From Marinoscillum sp. MHG1-6 (GTDB lineage Bacteria > Bacteroidota > Bacteroidia > Cytophagales > Cyclobacteriaceae), in contig NZ_JAMZMI010000001.1 in the NCBI RefSeq assembly GCF_024714475.1, forward strand, positions 434,001 through 498,000: a DNA stretch of 64,000 nucleotides, read 5' to 3'. Position numbers and translations under genes: made by a program. Under the pieces are notes generated by a model, which did no database searches, was not told the DNA's origin, and saw only the letters and a list, made by a program, of their open reading frames with translations. Positions 19,112 to 28,649 of the stretch are shown in pieces. How positions within the stretch are numbered: the first letter of the stretch is position 1; the number at the start of each line of letters is the position of its first letter.

Positions 19112-21901
19112 TTAGAATTTTTCTTTCAAATACTTCGCCGTGTAATTGTCGGCTAATTTAATCATATCCTCCGGCACTCCGGTGAAACAGACATTTCCCC
19201 CGCGCTCTCCACCTTCTGGTCCCATGTCAATGATCCAGTCCGCGTTTTTCACGACCTCCATATTATGCTCGATAATCAAAACAGAGTTTCCAGCATCAAC
19301 AAGCGCATTGATAGCGTCCAAAAGTTTTTTGATATCATGGAAATGGAGACCGGTTGTCGGTTCGTCAAAAATGAAAAAGATATGATCCGATTTATTCGTT
19401 GAGCCCTTGCCAAGAAATGACGCAAGCTTAACCCTTTGGGCTTCACCGCCGGAAAGAGAATTGGAGGACTGTCCAAGTTTTACATATCCTAAACCAACTT
19501 CCTGCAAAGGTTTAATCTTATTGATAATACTGGATTTACCTTCGAAGAATTCAATGGCCTCATCAACGGTCAGGTCAAGTACTTCCGAGATGTCCTTCCC
19601 ATTATAGGTCACTTCCAGTATCTCCTTCTTAAATCTTTTGCCCTTGCAATTCTCACATTCCAGATGAAGGTCGGCCATGAACTGCATTTCAACAGTAACT
19701 GTTCCTTCACCTTCACAAACTTCACAACGTCCACCGTCCACATTGAATGAAAAGTGGGCAGGTTTAAATGCATTTTTCTTTGCAGCCGGCTGCTCAGAAA
19801 ATAATTGACGAATGCCATCATATGCCTTCACATAGGTGACTGGGTTGGATCTGGAGCTCTTTCCAATCGGATTCTGATCAACGAACTCTATCTGATTAAT
19901 TTTTTTATAATCCCCATCAAGGCTCTCGTATTTACCTGTTAGTTCACCGCCAACACCAAGTGTTTTTCCGATTGAAGGATAAAGTATACTTTTAACGAGG
20001 GTTGATTTACCTGAGCCACTCACACCTGTTATCACGGTCAGAACTCCCATCGGGATCTCAACAGATATGTTCTTCAGGTTATTCTCTCGTGCTCCCAGAA
20101 TTTTGATCGATTGATTCCACTTTCTGCGCCTTGAAGGGATACCTATCGTTTCCTCTCCCTTCAGATATTTGGCAGTATAGGATCTGGATTCCCCATTAAG
20201 CTCATTTACTTTTCCCTGAAATACCAATTCTCCCCCATGCACTCCTGCAGCCGGTCCTATATCAATAATTTGATCCGCTGACTCCATCACCTTTTCCTCG
20301 TGCTCAACTACTATCACCGAATTTCCTAAATCTCTCAGGGTTATTAATACCTCTATGAGCTTATCAGTATCTCTTGGGTGTAAACCAATGCTAGGTTCAT
20401 CCAAGATATACATAGATCCGACCAGTGCACTTCCCAGAGATGTCGCCAGTTTGATTCTTTGAAATTCTCCTCCCGACAGGGTGCCGGTTAGACGGTTCAA
20501 TGTCAAGTAGCCTAAACCAACCTTATCCAGGTAAGAAAGTCGATTGGTAATTTCATTCAAGATCCGGCGAGCAACCTTTTGATCATGATCGCTAACCTCT
20601 AATTCGTCAAAGAACCCAATAAGGTCTTCAACAGGCATCAAAACCAAATCAATGATGGATTTTCCTCCTATTTTCACATAAGATGCATCTTTTCTAAGTC
20701 GGGTACCATGACAGTCCGGGCACACGGTCTTACCCCGGTAGCGAGAGAGCATCACACGATACTGGATTTTATGAACCTGCGTTTCGAGGTATTCAAAAAA
20801 GGCATTGATGCCTTCAAAATATTCATTGCCGCTCCAGAGGAGTTCCCTTTCATCCTTCGTCAGTTCATTCACCGGTCGATGGATCGGAAAATCAAATCGA
20901 ATACCGTTTTTGATCAGTGGCTGTACCCATGACTGCATGATCTCACCTCGCCAGGGAGCTACAGCTCCTTCATAAATGGAAAGACTTGGATCAGGAATTA
21001 CCAGGTCAGGATCAATCCCTAATATTCTTCCAAACCCGTCGCACCTTCTGCATGCCCCATAGGGATTGTTAAAACTGAAGAAATTAACGGATGGCTCTTC
21101 GAAGCGAATACCATCCATTTCAAAAAGATCCGAAAAGGAAAGCTCATTCTTTCCAACAATATTTACCTTGCAGTTGCCCTCCCCCTCAAAGAAAGCAGTT
21201 TGAACCGAGTCCGAAAGCCTAAACTCTGTGGCTTCATCTCTTTTGACCACCACACGATCAATCAGGATCTCAAATTCCGCTTTGGAAGAAATTTTTTGAT
21301 CGAGTATCTCTTCAATGAATTGAGTTTCACCATCCATCAATACCCGTGTATACCCCTTGCTTAGAAGCACTTTTAACTCCTGCATGATCGTACGGGAGTT
21401 CTTGATTTTTAACGGGGTGGAAATGACCAGTTTGTCTCCCTCCTCAAAAGACAAAATATAATTGACAACATCTGTGACCGTATCTTTCCTAACGACACCC
21501 CCCGAAACTGGGGAATAGGTTACACCGATCCTTGCAAACAGCAGTTTGAGGTAATCATAAATCTCTGTGGTCGTCCCAACTGTTGAACGCGGATTTCGGC
21601 TCGACACCTTTTGTTCAATCGCAATAGCAGGAGATACCCCCAGAATATAGTCCACTTCAGGCTTCTCCATTCTTCCCAAAAACTGACGAGCGTAAGAACT
21701 GAGACTTTCAACATATTTCCTTTGACCTTCAGCAAAAAGTGTATCAAACGCCAATGAAGATTTGCCCGACCCTGAAAGACCCGTGATCACCACCAACTTG
21801 TCTCGTGGAATGGCCACATCGAGGCTTTTCAGGTTGTTCACCTTAGCTCCTTTAATGATGATATGATCCTTTGGATCGTATTGGTCTATGGGTTTGGACA
21901 T
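19112..21901 (-). CDS. uvrA: excinuclease ABC subunit A
   Basis: Damage-recognition ATPase of nucleotide excision repair. The 929 residues contain two ABC modules: the first Walker A in GLSGSGKSSLAFDTLFAEG (about 39-57) with signature TLSGGEFQRIKLA, the second in GVSGSGKSTLVKSI with SLSGGEAQRVKLA, each followed by a Walker B (YILDEPSIGLH, FIFDEPTTGLH). Zinc-finger cysteines appear in CRRCDGFG, CPDCHG and CEVCEGEGTV/CENCKGK. Length and motif order are standard. With mfd elsewhere in the window it completes part of the transcription-coupled repair set; uvrB and uvrC are not here. Confidence 0.98.
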   Translation of the reverse strand: MSKPIDQYDPKDHIIIKGAKVNNLKSLDVAIPRDKLVVITGLSGSGKSSLAFDTLFAEGQRKYVESLSSYARQFLGRMEKPEVDYILGVSPAIAIEQKVSSRNPRSTVGTTTEIYDYLKLLFARIGVTYSPVSGGVVRKDTVTDVVNYILSFEEGDKLVISTPLKIKNSRTIMQELKVLLSKGYTRVLMDGETQFIEEILDQKISSKAEFEILIDRVVVKRDEATEFRLSDSVQTAFFEGEGNCKVNIVGKNELSFSDLFEMDGIRFEEPSVNFFSFNNPYGACRRCDGFGRILGIDPDLVIPDPSLSIYEGAVAPWRGEIMQSWVQPLIKNGIRFDFPIHRPVNELTKDERELLWSGNEYFEGINAFFEYLETQVHKIQYRVMLSRYRGKTVCPDCHGTRLRKDASYVKIGGKSIIDLVLMPVEDLIGFFDELEVSDHDQKVARRILNEITNRLSYLDKVGLGYLTLNRLTGTLSGGEFQRIKLATSLGSALVGSMYILDEPSIGLHPRDTDKLIEVLITLRDLGNSVIVVEHEEKVMESADQIIDIGPAAGVHGGELVFQGKVNELNGESRSYTAKYLKGEETIGIPSRRRKWNQSIKILGARENNLKNISVEIPMGVLTVITGVSGSGKSTLVKSILYPSIGKTLGVGGELTGKYESLDGDYKKINQIEFVDQNPIGKSSRSNPVTYVKAYDGIRQLFSEQPAAKKNAFKPAHFSFNVDGGRCEVCEGEGTVTVEMQFMADLHLECENCKGKRFKKEILEVTYNGKDISEVLDLTVDEAIEFFEGKSSIINKIKPLQEVGLGYVKLGQSSNSLSGGEAQRVKLASFLGKGSTNKSDHIFFIFDEPTTGLHFHDIKKLLDAINALVDAGNSVLIIEHNMEVVKNADWIIDMGPEGGERGGNVCFTGVPEDMIKLADNYTAKYLKEKF

Positions 21902-22040
21902 GAACTAGTTAAAAGCAATTAGGAGTATCTATAACCTAAAGTTCGGGTTTAGAGTTGCGAATTTACGCAGCCCAGGGCTAAACATTGAATGTTCCTCAAA
22001 ACAAATGGTCCGGATTGCTTAACTGGGATGAAAAACAGAA

Positions 22041-22064
22041 AAGCACCCTAGGGGGTGCCTTTCA
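22041..22064 (-). terminator. intrinsic terminator after the arabinofuranosidase gene
   Basis: A six-pair stem GCACCC/GGGTGC (22043-22048 with 22053-22058) and a four-base loop, read on the minus strand, is followed by a T-rich run (TTTTCTGTTTTTC). It lies 23 bases after the GH51 stop and before uvrA. Confidence 0.7.
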
Positions 22065-22086
22065 AAATTATTGATAGAGATACGTT

Positions 22087-24537
22087 CTATTGCTTTATGC
22101 TTACCACCTTAAACGATTGAGCCGGCAATTCATAATTTTTGAGATCACCAACAGAAATTGATGTGGTATCCGGACTCAATAATTCCGGAGCCTCAAGAGA
22201 ATTTCTTAATTCCGGATCATTTCCTGTTAGTGTAATTACATCTGCTTTCAGACTGGCATCAATCCCTTCAATCTCCACATTCGCCCTGATAGACTGATCA
22301 CCAGCGTTCACCAACTTAAGAATTAGCTCATTGTTTTTATCATTTTTTACTACAGAAGCAGAAACTGGTTTTGCCGGAGGCAGTATTTCAAATAGCAGCT
22401 CGTCATCCAGATAACATTTAGCCAAGTCTGTGGTCACTTCAATCTTGATCGTATACCACTTATTGTTTTCAATAGAACCTTGTTTTGACATAAATTCAGA
22501 TTTCGAACTGTTATCAGCTAATTCTATCGCATGACGTGTATTGTTCCATCCACCAATATTTAGCCAATAAAAGTTCAGTGAGTCCTGATATGCAAAAGGA
22601 ATAACAAAGCCTTCTCGACCACCTGTTTTCATCGCCTTAAGTGTGTAAGTATAGCTCTCTGCAGTCACTGGCAGATTATAAATGCTCAGCGATGGTTCAT
22701 TCATGCTCGTCTGATAATAGGCTCCATCAACAACTTCGAAAGATCCACTTTGGACTTCCCAGGCTTTGGTACCTGCTTCAAAGTTTTCCTCAATAATCAA
22801 GTTCCCATCACTAACGACCTGAATGTCATCATAAACTACTGTAGTACCCCATGAGCCCAGGCCAACTTGTCCTGTATACAAGTTTGAATGAGGGTTGAAG
22901 TTTCCCACATATTCCAGTGTGCTAGGCACGTATTCATTTCCTGTATATACCCCATAAAGCTGCTGTACATAATAACTCACTGTCCTAACCACGTTGTTAT
23001 TATCAAATCGGATCAGGTCCGGATTCCACTGATGATGATTTTCATTGCTAAGCAATGGTGCATAGCAAGTAAATTGAATGACATCTGCATTCTTTTCAAC
23101 ACCGGTCAAATAGGCTGCTTCAGCAATAGCATTTTTCAAACGATCGTCACGTGATGCATATTCACCAACGAAAACTTTAGGACCGTTTCTATCAAAATCA
23201 TCATACCGATCTTGATTGTTGAGCATCCATGATGGACTCACATAATAATGCTCATCCACTGCATCCAAATTTTCCTTAACACTGTATTCCCACAATCGAT
23301 CGTAATGGTAACCGGAAGCTGCGACTCCGGATGTTCCTATCACTTTGATTTCGGGATAGTACTTTCGTAAAGAGTCTGTGATCATCTTCATCCGCACTTC
23401 AAATTCCGGTATAAAATCCTCTTCATTCCCAAGGCAGAGATACTCCATATTGAACGGTTCAGGATGTCCCATGTCAGCACGAACTTTACCCCATTCTGTA
23501 TCTACTGCCCCATTGGCAAACTCGACCAAATCCAACGCATCATCAACCCAAAGTTGCATATCTTCAATGGGAGCAATTTCCCGATCTCGGAACTGACAGG
23601 AAATCCCTACAGGCACTACCGGAAGCGGAATAGCCCCGATGTCCTCACAGAACTGAAAGTATTCGAAAAACCCAAGGCCATAGGTCTGATGGTATCCCCA
23701 GGCATTCCAATTCGGTATTCTTTCCTCAACTGATCCCACAGTTTCTTTCCATCGGTACGCGTTATCAAGGCTCGCACCGTGAGAAATACAACCACCCGGA
23801 AATCTTACAAATTGTGGATTCAAATCGGCTATAGTTTGAGCCAGGTCTTGTCTGAGTCCATTTTCTCGTCCCTTAAAAGTGTTTTTAGGAAACAAGGAGA
23901 TCATATCGAAATAAAGATCGCCTTTGGAAGAGGTAGTAATTACTAAATTGGACTTCAATTCCGTTTCTGATGGTTTTAGTATTCCTCCCAGTTTCGACCA
24001 GGTATCATCTATCCCATCAAAATCCAAGCTAGCAATAGTTTTATTTTTGGAATTGACCAAAGCGACCCGAACAGAACCTTCGAATTTCTTATTTGCTCTG
24101 ACGTACATAGAGACAAGGTACTCCTCGCCACTGTTCACCGAAATGCCATCAAATCCGGTGTTTCTAAATCCGGTTGGTTGATCCTCCGTTATGTTAAGAT
24201 GCAAATAGTTTGGATTATTCGCATTTAAGGGGTTATCACCTTCAATAGTCATTGACCCATTATTCCCCTCTAATTCCCATGCCTCCAGAGGCTTAAGTTT
24301 TACATATTCGTCTACCTCGTGATATTCGAATGACCGATTCTGGACCAACTCCGCATAAAGCCCCCCATCTGCGGCATAGTTAATGTCTTCAAAAAATGCC
24401 CCTATCAATGTTGGGCTCATTGGTATTCCGGTGGTTTCCGGATTTACTTTCAGCGTAACCTGGGCAGGTTCGTTGCAGCTCACAAAAAATAATGTGGCGC
24501 TTACAGCCACAAAAGAGTTAATGAATAACTTGATCAT
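22087..24537 (-). CDS. GH51 alpha-L-arabinofuranosidase, lipoprotein
   Basis: Releases terminal arabinose from arabinans or arabinoxylans. The 816 residues start with a lipoprotein signal (lipobox FVSC, Cys21). Next come GAFFEDINYAADGGLYAEL (about 47-64) typical of GH51, an inserted carbohydrate-binding beta domain (about 85-220), the barrel core with CLGNEEDF carrying the acid/base Glu372 and VFVGEYASR the nucleophile Glu459, and a C-terminal beta-sandwich with a further lectin-like insert (LIIEENFEAGTKAW...). It is probably on the cell surface or in the periplasm. No SusC/SusD, transporter or regulator lies beside it, so it is not in a polysaccharide-utilisation locus within this window. 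Confidence 0.92.
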   Translation of the reverse strand: MIKLFINSFVAVSATLFFVSCNEPAQVTLKVNPETTGIPMSPTLIGAFFEDINYAADGGLYAELVQNRSFEYHEVDEYVKLKPLEAWELEGNNGSMTIEGDNPLNANNPNYLHLNITEDQPTGFRNTGFDGISVNSGEEYLVSMYVRANKKFEGSVRVALVNSKNKTIASLDFDGIDDTWSKLGGILKPSETELKSNLVITTSSKGDLYFDMISLFPKNTFKGRENGLRQDLAQTIADLNPQFVRFPGGCISHGASLDNAYRWKETVGSVEERIPNWNAWGYHQTYGLGFFEYFQFCEDIGAIPLPVVPVGISCQFRDREIAPIEDMQLWVDDALDLVEFANGAVDTEWGKVRADMGHPEPFNMEYLCLGNEEDFIPEFEVRMKMITDSLRKYYPEIKVIGTSGVAASGYHYDRLWEYSVKENLDAVDEHYYVSPSWMLNNQDRYDDFDRNGPKVFVGEYASRDDRLKNAIAEAAYLTGVEKNADVIQFTCYAPLLSNENHHQWNPDLIRFDNNNVVRTVSYYVQQLYGVYTGNEYVPSTLEYVGNFNPHSNLYTGQVGLGSWGTTVVYDDIQVVSDGNLIIEENFEAGTKAWEVQSGSFEVVDGAYYQTSMNEPSLSIYNLPVTAESYTYTLKAMKTGGREGFVIPFAYQDSLNFYWLNIGGWNNTRHAIELADNSSKSEFMSKQGSIENNKWYTIKIEVTTDLAKCYLDDELLFEILPPAKPVSASVVKNDKNNELILKLVNAGDQSIRANVEIEGIDASLKADVITLTGNDPELRNSLEAPELLSPDTTSISVGDLKNYELPAQSFKVVSIKQ

Positions 24538-24877
24538 TTGAATGTCACAAAAGGTTTTTAATTCGGTTTTTTGGTTGGTTTATACAAAGACTAAAGAGGC
24601 AAATATCTTGATTGATACAAGAAAATAATTATTCCTTTCTGTCATTTGTCCAATTTTTGAATGTCAATTCTCAACTTGATTAAGACACTTCTTTGCCGAA
24701 TAGATAAGTGAGGAATCCATCGAATCAAACGAGCCAATTCGCAGTTTTCAAAAATCATGAATTTGTGGTTAAGGATTATTTAATATAGATTTGATACTAT
24801 ACGAATCATTTTTTTATCATTCCTTTTAAACCCTGACAATATGATTTGAACGTCTACGTTAACTAACTGGTGACTTA
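24538..24877. other. 340-base divergent intergenic region
   Basis: AT-rich gap between the GH51 gene (minus) and the ECF sigma gene (plus). I see no coding frame or RNA structure in it. The plus-strand half contains a good Bacteroidota-type promoter, listed separately. On the minus strand only weak matches to the consensus are present (for example CAAAG then ACTA near 24585). Confidence 0.5.
24762..24793 (+). promoter_or_regulatory. consensus Bacteroidota promoter for the sigma-factor gene
   Basis: TTTG at 24762-24765, a 20-base spacer and TAGATTTG at 24786-24793 match the primary-sigma consensus of this phylum (TTTG, 19-21 bases, TAnnTTTG) at every fixed position. Transcription would start near 24800, leaving a leader of about 78 bases before the ATG. 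Confidence 0.62.
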
Positions 24878-25477
24878 ATGAGTAACGTAAAATTGACAGA
24901 TGGACAGCTAGTGTCTATCTACAAAAATGGTAACGAAGAGGCGTTCGAGGAATTATTGGTAAGACACAAAGACAGGGTATTTACCACGATTTATTTGATT
25001 GTAAAAGACCGATATCTTGCAGAAGATTTGATGCAGGATGTGTTTATTAAAACAATCAAAACCATAAAATCAGGCAGATACAATGAGGAAGGCAAGTTTT
25101 TGCCCTGGATTCTCAGAATTGCCCATAACCTTGCCATTGACCAATTTAGAAAAGAGAGACGTTATCCAACCATTGTAATGGAGGATGGCAGCAGTGTGAT
25201 GAATACGTTGGAGTTTTCTGAGGCACCCATCGAAAGTGAACATATTAAGCAGGATACTTACAATCTGCTAAAGCAACATATACAAGAGCTCCCGGAGAGC
25301 CAAAGAGAAGTACTGGTGATGAGGCATTATATGCAAATGAGTTTTCAGGAAATCGCTGACGCTACCGGGGTGAGTATTAATACAGCTTTAGGCAGAATGA
25401 GGTATGCTTTAATTAATTTACGTAAAAAGCTAAACCTTTCGGAAAATGCCTATGACAAAAACTTTTACAGAAAATGA
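24878..25477 (+). CDS. ECF-type RNA polymerase sigma factor
   Basis: Extracytoplasmic-function sigma factor of 199 residues. Region 2 lies at about 10-95 (RVFTTIYLIVKDRYLAEDLMQDVF, then FLPWILRIAHNLAIDQFRKERR) and region 4 at about 130-190 (LPESQREVLVMRHYMQMSFQEIA, then GVSINTALGRMRYAL, a helix-turn-helix for the -35 element). The linker between the two is about 35 residues. It is preceded by a housekeeping-type promoter and overlaps by 32 bases with a tiny gene that may control it. The signal it answers cannot be told. Confidence 0.93.
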   Translation: MSNVKLTDGQLVSIYKNGNEEAFEELLVRHKDRVFTTIYLIVKDRYLAEDLMQDVFIKTIKTIKSGRYNEEGKFLPWILRIAHNLAIDQFRKERRYPTIVMEDGSSVMNTLEFSEAPIESEHIKQDTYNLLKQHIQELPESQREVLVMRHYMQMSFQEIADATGVSINTALGRMRYALINLRKKLNLSENAYDKNFYRK

Positions 25478-25685
25478 CTTAGTGGGATTTATTTACGGAG
25501 AACTTGACAAAGCCAAATACCATGAGGTAGAGCAAGCTTTGCTTGTAGATCAATCTCTTCAGGAAAAATACGATGAACTCAAAGAGGTGGTAAGTCAATT
25601 GAACAAATTGAAATACCAACCTTCAGAAAAATCAGTCAGGAATATCCTTAACTTCTCAAAAGGATATCAGGTACACTCTACATAA
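25446..25685 (+). CDS. small acidic protein overlapping the sigma factor, possible anti-sigma-like partner
   Basis: A 79-residue product (ATG at 25446, or two codons later at 25452) that overlaps the last 32 bases of the sigma gene in another frame, so translation is coupled. It has no membrane segment and no HXXXCXXC zinc motif, so it is not a typical ZAS anti-sigma factor. The core is one long predicted helix (ELDKAKYHEVEQALLVDQSL) and a second (EKYDELKEVVSQLNKLKY). The opening FTENDLVGFIYGELD resembles the N-terminal helix of anti-sigma factors that starts 'LLAYLDGEL'. The role is inferred from position and this weak resemblance. Confidence 0.65.
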   Translation: MPMTKTFTENDLVGFIYGELDKAKYHEVEQALLVDQSLQEKYDELKEVVSQLNKLKYQPSEKSVRNILNFSKGYQVHST

Positions 25686-25715
25686 TTTTGTCTGCCCAAA
25701 GAAAAGGGCACAGCA

Positions 25716-26366
25716 ATGACAAAAAAGGAGCGGTACGAGGCATTTGTAAATTATTTCCTGGAAAACTTTCCAGACCCCAAAACGGAACTGAACTACAGCA
25801 ATCCATTTGAACTGGTGGTGGCTGTCGTTCTCAGTGCGCAATGTACCGATGTGCGCATTAATAAAGTTACGCCCTCGCTTTTCGCAGCCTTTCCTACTGC
25901 TGAGCACATGTCTCATGCGACTTTCGACGAAATTTTCGAGCTGATCCGAAGCGTCTCCTATCCAAACAACAAATCGAAGCACCTCATAGGGCTATCCAAA
26001 ATGATCATGGAGGATTTTGGTGGTGAAATTCCTCAAAACACAGATGATCTACAGAAACTTCCGGGTGTAGGCAGAAAGACGGCAAATGTGGTGGTTTCCG
26101 TACTGTACAATCAGCCCGCTATGGCAGTTGATACTCATGTTTTTCGAGTCTCTAAAAGACTTGGGCTTGTCACTCAAACAGCCAAAACACCACTCGAAGT
26201 AGAAAATCAACTTGTGAAATACATTCCTGAGGAGTACATCCATAAAGCCCACCACTGGTTGATCCTACACGGCAGATATGTTTGTCTCGCCCGCACTCCT
26301 AAATGTGATGAATGTCAAATCACCAATTTCTGTAAATATTGGGAGAAAATGGGTCCAGCCAAATAG
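25716..26366 (+). CDS. nth: endonuclease III
   Basis: DNA glycosylase/AP lyase for oxidised pyrimidines in base-excision repair. The 216 residues carry the helix-hairpin-helix LPGVGRKTANVV with catalytic Lys121, Asp139 in AVDTHVFRVSKRLGL, and the [4Fe-4S] cluster motif C-X6-C-X2-C-X5-C near the C-terminus (CLARTPKCDECQITNFC). Length is standard. It follows the small sigma partner after 30 bases containing a short TGCCC/GGGCA hairpin. A glycosyltransferase gene follows on the same strand. Confidence 0.97.
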   Translation: MTKKERYEAFVNYFLENFPDPKTELNYSNPFELVVAVVLSAQCTDVRINKVTPSLFAAFPTAEHMSHATFDEIFELIRSVSYPNNKSKHLIGLSKMIMEDFGGEIPQNTDDLQKLPGVGRKTANVVVSVLYNQPAMAVDTHVFRVSKRLGLVTQTAKTPLEVENQLVKYIPEEYIHKAHHWLILHGRYVCLARTPKCDECQITNFCKYWEKMGPAK

Positions 26367-26420
26367 ATGGACTAACAGCTATTCTGGTTTTACAACTCAT
26401 TATTTCAGAACTTTATAAAC

Positions 26421-27623
26421 ATGGTCATTGCCTATGTACATCAATACTTTCGTACCCCGGATCAAGGCGGCTGCACCAGGTCCTATCATCTTGCCAAAGG
26501 TCTTGTCGCTGCAGGGCATACCGTGAAAATAATTACTGCTCGCAATGAAAGATACGAAGTACAAAACATTGAAGGCATCCGAGTTCACTATCTGCCGGTT
26601 AAATATCGAAATGAGTTCGGTTTTTTCAGACGTATTTTCTCCTTTATAAGATTTGTTCGCCTCGCGAAAAAGGAACTGACTAAACTTCCTAAAATCGACC
26701 TCGCCTATGTTATGACAACCCCATTGACAACTGGGCTTATCGGTCTTCATTTAAAGAGAAAGAGAGGCGTTCCCTATTTCTTTGAAGTTGGTGACCTGTG
26801 GCCGGAGGCCCCGATACAAATGGAAATAATTAAATCCCGTATGATAAAATCGCTGCTTTATAGATTTGAGGAAAAATGTTATTCCGAAGCAAATAAAGTG
26901 ATTGCCCTCTCTCCTGATATTAGAAACTATATCGAAAAGAGGTCGCCATCATCAAGGGTATATGTGATCCCCAATATTTCACATTGCGATTATTTTCAGC
27001 CAGAAGTTTCTTTAAAGAAATTCTCCCGCAAGAACCCCTTTAATATTGGATATATCGGCACCTTGGGGAAGGCCAATGGTTTAGAGGCTCTCGTCAATGT
27101 TGCTCGACTTTGTGAGAAGAACAAATTGCCGGTTCAATTTCACATTATGGGTTCTGGCGCTGAAAGACACTCCTTAACTGAAGCCATGGGAAGCCTTAGC
27201 AATGTGAGGTACTATGACTTTGGTCCAAAACAAAAAGTCAAAGCACTTCTTGAAACCATGGATGGAGTTTATGTTTCATTTAAAAATGTTCCGGTACTGG
27301 CTACTGGTAGTCCGAACAAGCTTTTTGACGGACTGGCCGCGGGCAAACTCATCATTACCAACTTCAAAGGATGGACCAAATCCATTATTGAGAATAATCA
27401 CTGCGGTTTTACCCATTCGCCAAAAAAGCCTGAAGAATTCATTGAAAAGCTAAAGCCTTACTTTGATGATCCAAATCGGTTATTGGTTGCCCAGCAAAAC
27501 GCTCGAAGGTTAGCAGAACAATTTTATGATAAACAATTACTGGTAGGCAAATTGCTCAATGTCATTGAAAATCATCAATCCATGACTATTGATGATTCGG
27601 AGATATTTATCCTAACTGGCTAG
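26421..27623 (+). CDS. GT4-family glycosyltransferase
   Basis: A 400-residue GT-B enzyme related to the WbuB/GT4 group that adds sugars to lipid-linked or surface glycans. The N-terminal domain starts with MVIAYVHQYFRTPDQGGCTRSYHLAKGL; the open loop after the first strand is typical of this group. The C-terminal domain has FNIGYIGTLGKANGLEALV and the donor-binding segment SPNKLFDGLAAGKLII, where the usual Glu of the EX7E motif is replaced by Asp. No signal peptide; it is cytosolic or peripheral to the inner membrane. Its stop codon shares the palindrome CTAG with the stop of gldB on the other strand. No other glycan genes are nearby, so the acceptor is unknown. Confidence 0.9.
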   Translation: MVIAYVHQYFRTPDQGGCTRSYHLAKGLVAAGHTVKIITARNERYEVQNIEGIRVHYLPVKYRNEFGFFRRIFSFIRFVRLAKKELTKLPKIDLAYVMTTPLTTGLIGLHLKRKRGVPYFFEVGDLWPEAPIQMEIIKSRMIKSLLYRFEEKCYSEANKVIALSPDIRNYIEKRSPSSRVYVIPNISHCDYFQPEVSLKKFSRKNPFNIGYIGTLGKANGLEALVNVARLCEKNKLPVQFHIMGSGAERHSLTEAMGSLSNVRYYDFGPKQKVKALLETMDGVYVSFKNVPVLATGSPNKLFDGLAAGKLIITNFKGWTKSIIENNHCGFTHSPKKPEEFIEKLKPYFDDPNRLLVAQQNARRLAEQFYDKQLLVGKLLNVIENHQSMTIDDSEIFILTG

Positions 27624-28603
27624 TTCCCCTTCGGCTTGTATCCAGATAACTGGAATATCCTATCGTTATCCGTGTTTTCGAGCAGGGCTATAATCTCTAC
27701 CTCATTATTTCGCATATAGGCATCGACAATTTGCCATCCTACCCAGGCCGCTACTCGTCCCGGGCAGTCTTTGCTGATCTCATAAACATTCGGCCTTTCT
27801 CCCAGAAATTTTCTTTTAATCACATGATTCGTTTCATATAGAATCTCATTCTGAACAAAATTGGCCCAGATAATCGCTTCGTTTTCCTGAACCGCCATCA
27901 TCTCAGCAGGGGTGTATCCCATAATTACAGAATCCGTAACACATGGCATCAACTGAGTAAGTAGGTAATAGCTCTTTCCAAAATCAATCATTTCAGAAAG
28001 CATCGATTCCTTTTTGCCGCTTGATATCAAGCCACTCGTCAGAAATTTCATGATGGTAACTGGTAGATGTTGTTTATCATACCTTCTCAAAATATAAGCC
28101 GGTATGTCCATCGGCCTATAGGTAGCACCCTCACCAATAAAATAGTCCAGACCAAGGATGATCAGGCTATCGGTGATATATAGATCGTTATACAAGCCCG
28201 TGACCATGGTCTGTATTTTAGGCGTTCGTGTTTCCGGATATATGCTCTTTAGTCGTCCAATAGCACCTTCGAGTGTCCTTTCCGTCGATTCAAAATCCTC
28301 AAACGCATCCCTTGATTCCTGGTAAAGTGTATCAATAAATGGATCTTTGATTAAATCGAAGATCCGCTTTGCAAGAATTCCATTATTTGGATATTCATTA
28401 CTGTGCAGAAAAAAGCGCGCTGTTGAAGTATTCTTATCCAAAAAACCCTTTACCTCTTCTACCGACTCACTTGCAAATAGCTCTTCTTCCAGGCGCTGCA
28501 CTTCAATATCCGCGCTTTTTATCGTTAATGTTGAGTCCCTGCATTCCTCATCTGAACACGACCAACATAAAAGCCCCACAATCATTATGATTACTGTTCG
28601 CAT
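27620..28603 (-). CDS. gldB: gliding-motility lipoprotein GldB
   Basis: GldB is a lipoprotein needed for gliding and type IX secretion in Bacteroidota. The frame opens at 28651, but the ATG at 28601-28603 gives a lipoprotein signal with lipobox CWSC (Cys16) and avoids overlap with the divergent gene, so I use it (327 residues). Family hallmarks are the LGLDYFIGEGATYRP block followed by PAYILRRYDKQHLP, and the end segment CPGRVAAWVGWQIVDAYM. A perfect TAnnTTTG box on this strand lies at 28624-28631 but without a clear upstream element. gldC, often beside gldB elsewhere, is not seen here. Its partner across the 46-base gap is a beta-barrel gene. Confidence 0.92.
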   Translation of the reverse strand: MRTVIIMIVGLLCWSCSDEECRDSTLTIKSADIEVQRLEEELFASESVEEVKGFLDKNTSTARFFLHSNEYPNNGILAKRIFDLIKDPFIDTLYQESRDAFEDFESTERTLEGAIGRLKSIYPETRTPKIQTMVTGLYNDLYITDSLIILGLDYFIGEGATYRPMDIPAYILRRYDKQHLPVTIMKFLTSGLISSGKKESMLSEMIDFGKSYYLLTQLMPCVTDSVIMGYTPAEMMAVQENEAIIWANFVQNEILYETNHVIKRKFLGERPNVYEISKDCPGRVAAWVGWQIVDAYMRNNEVEIIALLENTDNDRIFQLSGYKPKGN

Positions 28604-28649
28604 ACTTCTTAATTTTAGGCTGCCAAAAATAGCATATCTTCCTGTGCAC

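Noticed and set aside
23148-23153. CACGTG core as a further parS site
   Set aside because: Flanks do not match the consensus. The same holds for CACGTG at 32284 and 47540.
25690-25712. TGCCC/GGGCA hairpin between the small sigma partner and nth as a terminator
   Set aside because: The stem is five pairs with no T run; translation and spacing suggest read-through.
28347-28649. N-terminal extension of the beta-barrel gene into gldB
   Set aside because: The extension is antisense to gldB and the ATG at 28650 starts a good signal peptide.
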